From an uncultured Lachnospiraceae bacterium (GTDB taxonomy: Bacteria > Bacillota > Clostridia > Lachnospirales > Lachnospiraceae), in assembly GCA_934899185.1 (NCBI GenBank), contig CAKXYI010000001.1, positions 248,001-312,000 of the forward strand: a stretch of DNA of 64,000 nt. The letters run 5' to 3'. The notes beneath the pieces are model-generated. The model did not search any database. It had not been told where the DNA came from and worked only from the letters and a program-made list of their open reading frames with translations. Positions 37,639 to 45,412 of this stretch are shown one piece after another (the first letter of the stretch is position 1; every line of letters starts with the position of its first letter). Made by a program: the position numbers and the translations under genes.

Positions 37639-38103
37639 TTAGTCAAGAGCAAGTTCAACTGTTCCGTCATCATTCAGTGTGAACTCTGTTGTCTCACCAA
37701 CGACGTTGTTCCACCATGTTGTGCACTGATCAGCAGAATCCATGTTACTATCGATTGCATTGTCACCATTCATAGCATGAACATAACCTGTCTGTGCTTC
37801 GCACTTAACGCCCTTGTCCGTGGTTTCGTAAGTTACGTTGAACACAGCAAATGCTGTCAACTTTGTAGGATCAGCGGAATCTGTAGAGTAAACATATACA
37901 GCTCCTGTAGAATCGTCAAACTTAGCAAAGTACATATGACGGTTATTGTAGTCAGATGAACCAAATACAGTGTCATATTTCCATACATCGTTGCTTGCTG
38001 AAGCGCCAGACTTAGCGTCGCTACTTCCGCATCCTACGAATGCAAATACGGTTCCCACCAATGCAAGTGAGCAGATGATCTTTGATAATACTTTCTTCTT
38101 CAT
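37639..38103 (-). CDS. Small secreted lipoprotein of unknown function
   Basis: Not recognised as a known family. A 24-residue signal peptide ends in a lipobox (FVGC, Cys25); the mature part of about 130 residues is acidic, beta-rich in appearance, and carries few aromatic clusters (TTWWNNV near residue 130). It should be anchored to the outer face of the membrane. It lies 77 bp after the GH3 gene and before a terminator, so it is probably co-expressed with that enzyme and could bind glycan or assist the membrane-bound glycosidase; this is inference from position. Confidence 0.8.
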   Translation of the reverse strand: MKKKVLSKIICSLALVGTVFAFVGCGSSDAKSGASASNDVWKYDTVFGSSDYNNRHMYFAKFDDSTGAVYVYSTDSADPTKLTAFAVFNVTYETTDKGVKCEAQTGYVHAMNGDNAIDSNMDSADQCTTWWNNVVGETTEFTLNDDGTVELALD

Positions 38104-38145
38104 AATGTTTCTTCTCCTTTTATTTGTTTATTTTTTGATGCCGCA

Positions 38146-38163
38146 GCAGGGATCAAACCCTGC
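38146..38163 (-). other. Intercistronic hairpin between GH3 and lipoprotein genes
   Basis: Six-base perfect stem GCAGGG/CCCTGC with a 6-nt loop and no T run on the coding strand; likely an mRNA-processing or stability element rather than a terminator. Confidence 0.45.
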
Positions 38164-38180
38164 CCCGGTCATCTTAGGAA

Positions 38181-41180
38181 CTAAATCATTTTGTTTGTTC
38201 TATATTTCTTCCAAGTAATGATACCCTTTACCATCTTGTAGCCGAAGAATGCAGTAAGGGCCGCGAACAGAGCAATGACAGCGTAGATCGCCATCTGCCA
38301 CCAAGGAGTGACATGCTTGATCTGTGTCGTTGGTGCGATACCATTCATAGCGTTAGAGTTTGCTACGGTGTAAAGGATTCTATGGCAGGCCTGACGCATA
38401 GCCAGTGTCAATGCCACATCATTGTCTTCCTCATGGTTGAGCAGTCTCTTCTGCCATGTATCGGCACTGGATGAATCCCATGTATCGGTACCAGCCATAA
38501 CACCGAGGTAGGCATTGTAGGTCTTACCTGTGGTTGAGTAGTCTGTGATACCAAATCCGCGGAGTCCCCATTCGTTTCTAAGAACGTTGGTCATGAGGTT
38601 CTTGCTTGCGCCACACCAGGTCACACCGATTCTTGCGAATGCGTTCATAACGTTGTATGCACCGCCTTCGATTACGGCATGCTCAAATGGCTGTAAGTAG
38701 ATCTCACGGATTGCCTGCTCATTTGCAAATGTTGAAATACAACGACAGTTTGTTTCACTATCATTCAATGCGAAGTGCTTGATGTAAACATATACGCCCT
38801 TGCTCTGGATACCTGTTACTTCCGCAGCCGCGATCTTTCCTGCAAGGAAACCATCTTCTGAGTAGTACTCGAAGTCACGTCCTGCGTATGGAGAACGGTG
38901 TGTGTTCATAGCAGGTCCGTAGAGTCCGGAACCACCGGCAGCCATGGTATCTTCACCGATGTGCTGTCCAACTTCTTCCATCAATTCTACATTCCAGGTA
39001 GCAGCCATGATGTTCTCGTCTGTGTATGCACAGATAGATCCGCCGACACCGGAAAGTTTCTTTGTGAATCCCTGTGGACCATTTTCGTCAACGGTTGCAG
39101 GCTTTGCAACTGAAGCAACAGCAGCGGTTGAGTGGTAACCAAGACCGATCAACTCTGTCATTTCTTCATAGGTCAACTGATCCAGAAGATCATCCCAATC
39201 AGGATCGTCATAATCTTTACCGATCATCTGAGCCAGAGTCATAGAACCGGACTTGCCCATTGTCGGCATTTCTTCGTCGGTCTCTTCTGGAACATATTCT
39301 TTGATACCGGTCATTTCATCATGCATAGACTGTGACAGAGCAAGTGTAACCTTTTCGGTTGGCATAGTGTCTGCCCAGTTGCTTCTTGATACATAAGTGA
39401 TGCTCTGGGCACCATCATCGATCTTATTGAGGTCTGCACCATCAAACTGGTTTGTGATCTCATAATCTTTTTCGCCATCGTTAGATACAGAGTAAGTCTT
39501 GTCATCTAACTTTTCGTTTGTCCACTTGTAAGTGAAAGTCGCATCTCCGGCAGAGGTCATAGCGCCTGTGTTGACGGAAACGCCGTCAGCAGCCTTTGCT
39601 GCCAAGATGTTGTTCAATGCTTCATGAACATCGGTTGCTGCTGTGAAGTAGTAATCACCGGCATCTAAGATGTAAGTCTTAGCATTGTTGGAATCGTAGG
39701 TACGAAGTTCCTTCTTATCAACGGAAATCGTGATATCCTGGCTTTCGCCCGGCTTTAATTCTTTGGTCTTGTCAAATCCGCAAAGTTCTACGGCTGACTT
39801 TTCAATACCGTTTTCCTTGTCGTAATCGGTATATGGTGACTGGAAGTATGCTTCTACAACATCCTTACCTGCTACATCACCGGTATTTGTTACCGTCACA
39901 TGCAGATCAAAGGAATCGTCCTTCTCCTCTGCTGAGAAGTTAGAATATTCAAAGTTGGTGTAGGAAAGTCCATAACCAAATGGGTATTTTACAGTGCTTG
40001 CATAATCGTAATTACCAACACCTGCGGTACCAAGAACGGTATCCTCATAACGTGTCTCATAATAACGATATCCAACATAAATACCTTCCTGATATACATT
40101 GTAGTAAAGGTTTCCGTCTAACTGCTGGAAGTCAAGATCTGTATAATCAGATGCATTTGTCCAGGTATCTCCATACATGTTTACCATAGATGGAGAAGTT
40201 GTGTTGTCGATGCAATAAGTATCTACAAGACGACCACTTGGGTTAGAGTTACCAACCAAAAGATCAGCAACACCATAGAGTCCCTGCACACCTGTATATC
40301 CGATCCAAAGAGCGGCATCTACGCCATACTCAGCCTGATCCATGAAGTCCATCTCCATAGCGTTCGTAGAGTTGATCAACACGATGGTCTTAGAGAACTG
40401 GCTGGAAACCTGACGAAGCAATTCCTGCTCGTTGTAGGTCAGGGAAAGCATGTTTCCGTCATCATTTTCCTGTGGATCATCCAAAGAAGAAGGAATATCA
40501 AACATCTCTCCACCAATACGTGAGATAACAACGATGGCTGCATCATTGTAAGAAGAGATAGATGATTTTGCTTCACTTGAGTATGCGTTCCAAGGGATCT
40601 CGTTTACTGTGTAAACACCCTGAACAGTACCATCACCGGTACGGATACCCTGGTCACCCTTCTTTGGGTTGGTCTGATAGTTGTCTCTATTGTCCTCATA
40701 GAAGTTCCAAAGAGTTTCATTTACTTCTAAGTTACGAGACTCCAACGCTTCCTTTAAGGTTGGTGCATCGGTAGCATCAATATCTGCGGAACCTGTTCCA
40801 CATGGGATGATGTCAATACTGGAATGACCAAATACGCTGACCTTTGCCTTGGATGACTCACTGGTCTCCAGTGGAAGTGTATTGTTGTCGTTCTTTAAAA
40901 GAACACTACCTTCCTCAGTCAGACGCTCAGCAACGTCTTTGTCTGCTTTTTGTAACTCATCTGTGGAGTCATAGTCGCTCTTGAAATATTCTGTGTCTGT
41001 ATCATCGCTCTTGTCAGCAACTAACTTAGTAGTCTCTGTCTGGAAACGAATATTGATTACACTGGCATACTGTGATGCAATGTAGTTTCCTACGATAGAT
41101 GCGATCAACAGGATAAGGCAAAGAACGGAAAGAATCGTCCACAGTACAGGAAATTTCCCTGCTGCTTTTGCTCGTTTCAT
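38181..41180 (-). CDS. Membrane-tethered GH3 beta-glycosidase with swapped domain order
   Basis: Retaining exo-glycosidase of family GH3, probably extracellular. Order along 999 residues: N-terminal membrane helix (about 13-35), GH3 C-type alpha/beta sandwich (starts at EEGSVLLKNDNNTLPL, about 90-400), fibronectin-III-like domain (about 420-520), linker, then the TIM-barrel GH3_N domain (about 650-940) with GRDFEYYSEDGF, KHFALND and nucleophile D880 (GITDYS), and a C-terminal membrane helix (about 965-985). In most GH3 enzymes the barrel comes first; the swapped order is known from Ruminococcus albus and Butyrivibrio beta-glucosidases. Both termini appear anchored. Its promoter has LytTR-type repeats. 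Confidence 0.9.
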   Translation of the reverse strand: MKRAKAAGKFPVLWTILSVLCLILLIASIVGNYIASQYASVINIRFQTETTKLVADKSDDTDTEYFKSDYDSTDELQKADKDVAERLTEEGSVLLKNDNNTLPLETSESSKAKVSVFGHSSIDIIPCGTGSADIDATDAPTLKEALESRNLEVNETLWNFYEDNRDNYQTNPKKGDQGIRTGDGTVQGVYTVNEIPWNAYSSEAKSSISSYNDAAIVVISRIGGEMFDIPSSLDDPQENDDGNMLSLTYNEQELLRQVSSQFSKTIVLINSTNAMEMDFMDQAEYGVDAALWIGYTGVQGLYGVADLLVGNSNPSGRLVDTYCIDNTTSPSMVNMYGDTWTNASDYTDLDFQQLDGNLYYNVYQEGIYVGYRYYETRYEDTVLGTAGVGNYDYASTVKYPFGYGLSYTNFEYSNFSAEEKDDSFDLHVTVTNTGDVAGKDVVEAYFQSPYTDYDKENGIEKSAVELCGFDKTKELKPGESQDITISVDKKELRTYDSNNAKTYILDAGDYYFTAATDVHEALNNILAAKAADGVSVNTGAMTSAGDATFTYKWTNEKLDDKTYSVSNDGEKDYEITNQFDGADLNKIDDGAQSITYVSRSNWADTMPTEKVTLALSQSMHDEMTGIKEYVPEETDEEMPTMGKSGSMTLAQMIGKDYDDPDWDDLLDQLTYEEMTELIGLGYHSTAAVASVAKPATVDENGPQGFTKKLSGVGGSICAYTDENIMAATWNVELMEEVGQHIGEDTMAAGGSGLYGPAMNTHRSPYAGRDFEYYSEDGFLAGKIAAAEVTGIQSKGVYVYIKHFALNDSETNCRCISTFANEQAIREIYLQPFEHAVIEGGAYNVMNAFARIGVTWCGASKNLMTNVLRNEWGLRGFGITDYSTTGKTYNAYLGVMAGTDTWDSSSADTWQKRLLNHEEDNDVALTLAMRQACHRILYTVANSNAMNGIAPTTQIKHVTPWWQMAIYAVIALFAALTAFFGYKMVKGIITWKKYRTNKMI

Positions 41181-41247
41181 AGCAACCTCCTTTGATTTGT
41201 ATTTAGTCTTCTAAAAAGTTCACACTTTCTTTAGAATTGATACACAT

Positions 41248-41276
41248 ATTTTAGAATCTGTAACCAAAATGCACAA
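41248..41276 (-). promoter_or_regulatory. Promoter of the downstream GH3 gene
   Basis: Minus strand: -35 TTGTGC (41271-41276), 17-bp spacer, -10 TAAAAT (41248-41253), 68 bp before the GH3 start. Geometry relative to the adjacent repeat pair is identical to the GH2 promoter. Confidence 0.72.
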
Positions 41277-41287
41277 TGGATTTTACC

Positions 41288-41316
41288 TAAGTGGTATTTT
41301 TTTTGGTATATATGGT
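41288..41316 (-). promoter_or_regulatory. Putative LytTR-regulator binding site (GH3 promoter)
   Basis: Minus-strand ACCACTTA (41288-41295) and ACCATATA (41309-41316), start-to-start 21 bp, ending 11 bp from the -35 box. The proximal octamer is identical to both octamers at the GH2 promoter. The distal copy touches the end of the upstream GH3 terminator. Confidence 0.62.
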
Positions 41317-41352
41317 AAAAGATCCGAAGCCTTATCGACCTCGGATCTTTTT
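41314..41352 (-). terminator. Terminator of the upstream GH3 gene
   Basis: Inverted repeat AGATCCGA/TCGGATCT with a 13-nt loop and a short T run on the minus strand, 25 bp after the GH3 stop at 41377; a T run on the other strand makes it potentially bidirectional. Confidence 0.75.
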
Positions 41353-41376
41353 CTACGTCATTTTATAGAGTTGTAT

Positions 41377-44352
41377 TTATTTTTGCTTGCGTGCTTTCTT
41401 TGCTTCCTGGAAAGTTGTGTAAGCATCGCTCTTTTTAAAGGTTTTCTTTTTCTTAATGAAGAGTACAAGTGATACGATAAACAAAAGAATGAAGATGATC
41501 ATAACCACTTTTACTTTTGTTACAAGGCCAAGTTCTACTGCCTTCACCTGTGTATTTTCGCCAATGCCATTCATAGCAACGGAATTAGCCAACGCATATA
41601 AGTTATGGTGACATGCTTCCTTCATTGCTGCTACGATCACTGGATCGTTTTCATACTTCGGCAGCTGCTTCGTAACATATGGAAGCATAGCATCGAAAGT
41701 AGAAACACCACCGGCAACAATACCGTCTACACCGTTTACATACTCTGTCAAAACATTATCTGTAATGGTTAAGCCCTGGCTTCCCCACTCGTTACGTAAG
41801 ATACCTGTCATAAGTCCCTTGTTTGCACCAGACCAGATTGCACCCCAACGTGTGTAAGCAGTCATGACACCGCCGCCATTTCCTTCTTCGATTGGAGCCT
41901 GGAATGCCTTCAGGTAAACTTCTCTGGCTGCCTGTTCCGGAAGCCATACACCAAGACCGATTCGATCCTGCTCGCAGTCATTCAAAGCAAAGTGCTTCAT
42001 AACTACATGAACACCCTTAGATTCAATGGCTGCTACTTCGTAAAGTGACATCTCTCCTGATAAGAAACCGTCTTCTGAATAGTATTCAAAGTTACGTCCA
42101 CCATATGGTACACGGTGAATGTTATTTCCCGGTCCGTACAGAACTGCAACATTTGCAGATAAGCAGTTGTTACCAATAACCTTACCGATTTCTGTCATAA
42201 GATCACGGTTAAAGGTTGCTGCCATAACATCTTCTGAAGTAAATGCTGTTGCCTTCATTTCAGAAGAATTTGCATTAAACAGAGATGCTGTAAGTCCCTG
42301 AGGTCCATTCTCATCACGAGAACCCGGTGCCTGTACAGATTCTACCGGCATTGTCCAGTGGAAAGAGTCACCAATCAGAGATACCATCTCATCAAATGTC
42401 AACTGGTCAAGTAATGCATCCCACTGTGGATCATCATAATCCAGACCAATCATATCGTAAAGTGTCAATTCCTGAGCTGCGCCAAGTGTTGGCATTTCCA
42501 TCTCTTCATAATCTGCCGGATCGTACTGTACTAGCTGTAAATCATCGATCAACTGCTCTGTAAGTGCAATCTTAACTTTGTCAGATGGCCATGTTCCTTC
42601 CCAGTCATTACGGCTTACATACGTAATTTCCTGATCACTTCCTTCGTAAAGGTTTAAGTCAGCATCAGATAACTGATTTGTGATTTCTGTTCCATTTGCA
42701 GAGACAGCATATGTTGTTGTATCTAAAGCAGGATTTTCCCAAGAGCCAACAAGTGATGCGTCTCCTGTTCCATCCATTCCATTGTCTGCACTATAACCCT
42801 TTGCAGTCAGGATATTGTTGATTGCGTTATGTGCATCTGTTGCTGCGGTGAAGTAGTAAGTTCCTGCATCTAAAATATAAGTTTCTGCGCCATAAGCATC
42901 ATAAGATGCGATATCAGCACCGTCAACAACCATCTCTAATTCCTGAGATTCACCCGGTTCAAGTTCTTTTGTCTTGTCAAATCCAACAAGAGCTACAGAA
43001 GCTTTTTCTACCTTGTTCTCTACATCGTAAGCAGTATATGGAGACTGTACATAAAGCTGTACGGTTTCCTTACCGGCTACATCACCTGTATTTGTCACAG
43101 TAACTTTTGCATGATACTGATGGCTTGCCTCATCATAAGTCAGGCTATAGTTGCTATATGCAAATGTTGTATAAGAAAGACCATAACCAAATGGGTATGC
43201 TACTGTATCGCTGTATGTGTAATCACCAGCGTTACCGCTCTTCATAACCGCATCTTCGTATCTTGTCTCATAATACTTGTATCCAACATAGATACCTTCC
43301 TGGTAAACCATGTAAGTATCTGCGCTATCTGGAATTAATCCTTCTTTGTATCCTTCGTACTGCACTGGTGTAAAGTTTGCCATTGCAGGAGATGAATAGT
43401 TATCGTAGCAATAAGTATCTACCAGGCTACCGGATGGGTTTACTTTACCTGCTAAAATATCAGCAACTGCGTTGATTCCGCTGATACCAACATCACCAAT
43501 CCAAAGAGCAGCATCGATGTCATACGTATTGTCTTTTAAGAAATCTACCTGTAAAGCATTTGCAGAGTTGATTAAGAGAACAACCTTCTTAATCTTTCCA
43601 TCTTTTTTCATCTGTGCGAGATTGGAAAGCATTTCTTTCTCATTCTCATCCAATGCCAGATAGTTGTCTTCTGCATAGCTTGCATCAGAGCCTTCTCCAC
43701 CTACACGTGAAATCATAGCAATTGCAGCATCGCCGTACTTTTCTACAGACTTCTTCACATCATCTGTGTAAACATTCCAAGGTACTTCCGATGTTGTTGC
43801 GGAAGATGTTGTAACAACACCACCACGGTCAGTACCATAAGAAGAACCATCGCCTGATTCGTAGAAATCCCATAACTTTTCATTTACAGAAAATCCGGCT
43901 TTCTCCAAGGCGTCCTTCCATGTATCTGCTGTAGAAGCATCGATATTTCCTGATCCTGTTCCACCATAAACAAGGTTTACACTGGAATTTGAAAATGTGC
44001 TGACTTTTGATCCTTCTTTCAAAGGAAGTGCATTATTTTCATTCATCAAAAGTGTTGCGCCTTCTGCTTCTACACGCTGGCAAAGGTCTTCGCCGTATGC
44101 CACCATGTCATCCACCGAATCAAAATCCGATGTGTAATACTGTGCGTTTTCGTCCTCATTTTCCAGTTTCCAGAAAGTACCGCCCACTCTAGCAGCTAAT
44201 GTATTGTCGAACATAGAACAAAATACAAAAATCGCGATAAACAAAATCGCGAAAATAGCTGAGAAAATGCTCATACCCTTCCAAGGACGGATCGCACGAT
44301 GTTTTGCCTTTTTAAAGGCTTTTTTCGTTTGTTTCCATTCTTTCTTTTCCAT
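41377..44352 (-). CDS. Membrane-tethered GH3 beta-glycosidase with swapped domain order
   Basis: Paralogue of the next gene with the same layout over 991 residues: basic cytoplasmic N-terminus, membrane helix (about 25-48), alpha/beta sandwich (begins LLMNENNALPL), fibronectin-III-like domain, linker, TIM barrel with GRNFEYYSEDGFLSG, KHFALND and nucleophile D865 (TITDNV), and a C-terminal membrane helix (about 945-965) with a basic tail. Conservation of both catalytic landmarks suggests an active enzyme. It has its own promoter and terminator, and no LytTR-type repeat pair was found at its promoter, so the two GH3 genes are probably controlled separately. Substrate unknown. Confidence 0.9.
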   Translation of the reverse strand: MEKKEWKQTKKAFKKAKHRAIRPWKGMSIFSAIFAILFIAIFVFCSMFDNTLAARVGGTFWKLENEDENAQYYTSDFDSVDDMVAYGEDLCQRVEAEGATLLMNENNALPLKEGSKVSTFSNSSVNLVYGGTGSGNIDASTADTWKDALEKAGFSVNEKLWDFYESGDGSSYGTDRGGVVTTSSATTSEVPWNVYTDDVKKSVEKYGDAAIAMISRVGGEGSDASYAEDNYLALDENEKEMLSNLAQMKKDGKIKKVVLLINSANALQVDFLKDNTYDIDAALWIGDVGISGINAVADILAGKVNPSGSLVDTYCYDNYSSPAMANFTPVQYEGYKEGLIPDSADTYMVYQEGIYVGYKYYETRYEDAVMKSGNAGDYTYSDTVAYPFGYGLSYTTFAYSNYSLTYDEASHQYHAKVTVTNTGDVAGKETVQLYVQSPYTAYDVENKVEKASVALVGFDKTKELEPGESQELEMVVDGADIASYDAYGAETYILDAGTYYFTAATDAHNAINNILTAKGYSADNGMDGTGDASLVGSWENPALDTTTYAVSANGTEITNQLSDADLNLYEGSDQEITYVSRNDWEGTWPSDKVKIALTEQLIDDLQLVQYDPADYEEMEMPTLGAAQELTLYDMIGLDYDDPQWDALLDQLTFDEMVSLIGDSFHWTMPVESVQAPGSRDENGPQGLTASLFNANSSEMKATAFTSEDVMAATFNRDLMTEIGKVIGNNCLSANVAVLYGPGNNIHRVPYGGRNFEYYSEDGFLSGEMSLYEVAAIESKGVHVVMKHFALNDCEQDRIGLGVWLPEQAAREVYLKAFQAPIEEGNGGGVMTAYTRWGAIWSGANKGLMTGILRNEWGSQGLTITDNVLTEYVNGVDGIVAGGVSTFDAMLPYVTKQLPKYENDPVIVAAMKEACHHNLYALANSVAMNGIGENTQVKAVELGLVTKVKVVMIIFILLFIVSLVLFIKKKKTFKKSDAYTTFQEAKKARKQK

Positions 44353-44476
44353 GATGTTTCCTTTCCTAACCCAATTTAGCAGGTTTCATCTGCCTGAGTT
44401 GCTTTCGATATAGTACAGCCAAAATGCATTTAATCCATCTTCTTCTATCCTCCTCTGTTCTATATGAAGCACAATC

Positions 44477-44505
44477 ATTATAGCAAAGAAGTCCGAACAT
44501 GACTA
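44477..44505 (-). promoter_or_regulatory. Promoter of the upstream GH3 gene
   Basis: Minus strand: extended -10 TGCTATAAT (core 44477-44482) and -35-like TAGTCA (44500-44505) with 17-bp spacing. The -35 box falls in the loop of the rhaD terminator hairpin, so the two elements overlap. Leader to the ATG about 120 nt. Confidence 0.65.
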
Positions 44506-44522
44506 GCATTTTCGGACTTCTT
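44486..44522 (-). terminator. Terminator of the rhamnose operon
   Basis: Inverted repeat GAAGTCCGAA/TTCGGACTTC with a 13-nt loop after the rhaD stop; short T runs on both strands. Confidence 0.75.
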
Positions 44523-44557
44523 TTTTCTTCTATATTCTACCTATCTTATATATGATC

Positions 44558-45379
44558 TTATTTTTCATATAAGAATTCTTCTGGGAGAGTTACCCCGAAA
44601 TCTTTTGCAAGATGACGAAAATCATCCGGTGTAATGGTCTGACGCTTGTTTGGCTGCATAGACAGCATCTTGACTAAGATCTCAGCAGACTTTTCTGCGG
44701 TGTGCATGAGTCCAAAGGTCAGATCAAAGTCTTCACCTGCTGCAAAAGTGCCATGATGTGCCCAGATGGCAAGATCATATTTCTTCATCAGTTCACTGGT
44801 CGCAACGGCAATCTCTCTGCCGCCTGGAACCATCCAAGGCACAACGCCGATACCATCCGGAAATACGACCGGACACTCGGTTGCCATTTCCCACAACTCT
44901 CTTGTAAATACCTTGTCCTCCAATGGAAGAACAAAGGTAAGAGCAATGATATTGGTCGTATGTGCATGATAAACAACACGATACTTTGGATCCTGTAACT
45001 TCTTTACTTCCAGGTTCATCAAATGACTTGGAAGTTCAGAGGTTGGTCTGCCACCATTGACAAGTCCCCAGACGATACGATAATTCTCGCCTGCCTCGTC
45101 CAGTTCGATCATACAGATAGAATCTTCCGGCTTGATGATGACATTGCGGAAATATTTACCACTGCCTGTCACAAGGAAATACTCTCCTGCAAGGTTTGGC
45201 ACACTTGTGCCGATTGGCTGCCATTCCTTTGGCTCAAAGTTCTCTTTGACAGACTCTACTTCTTCCGGCTTTACACGGTAAGAAAGATTACCGCCATTTC
45301 TCTCATGCCAGCCCTGTTCCCAGCCATCGTTAGCCATACGGATAAATCCCTGTACAAATTCTGCATCTAAAAATTTCAT
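44558..45379 (-). CDS. rhaD: Rhamnulose-1-phosphate aldolase
   Basis: Class II aldolase that splits L-rhamnulose 1-phosphate into dihydroxyacetone phosphate and L-lactaldehyde. The fold and zinc-ligand histidines are visible (HAHTTNIIAL and WAHHGTFAAG), with the RhaD-type start (WEQGWHERNGGNLSYR) and GSGKYFRN segment that mark this subfamily against fuculose or ribulose-phosphate aldolases. 273 aa, normal. Last gene of the rhaB-isomerase-rhaD operon. Confidence 0.93.
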   Translation of the reverse strand: MKFLDAEFVQGFIRMANDGWEQGWHERNGGNLSYRVKPEEVESVKENFEPKEWQPIGTSVPNLAGEYFLVTGSGKYFRNVIIKPEDSICMIELDEAGENYRIVWGLVNGGRPTSELPSHLMNLEVKKLQDPKYRVVYHAHTTNIIALTFVLPLEDKVFTRELWEMATECPVVFPDGIGVVPWMVPGGREIAVATSELMKKYDLAIWAHHGTFAAGEDFDLTFGLMHTAEKSAEILVKMLSMQPNKRQTITPDDFRHLAKDFGVTLPEEFLYEK

Positions 45380-45412
45380 TTTTATTTCCTCTCTCTTCTA
45401 TATAAATTTAAT

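Noticed and set aside
35477..38103. Agr quorum-sensing locus
   Set aside because: The kinase and regulator are Agr-like, but no agrB protease or agrD peptide precursor is present; the small gene nearby encodes a lipoprotein with a lipobox.
38181..44352. Swapped GH3 domain order as an assembly or frameshift artefact
   Set aside because: Both paralogues have the same order in uninterrupted frames, and this order is known in Ruminococcus albus and Butyrivibrio enzymes.
44353..44480. LytTR repeats at the upstream GH3 promoter
   Set aside because: The closest matches (TAGCAGGT and TGAGTTGC) agree at only 5 of 8 bases and are 18 bp apart, not 21.
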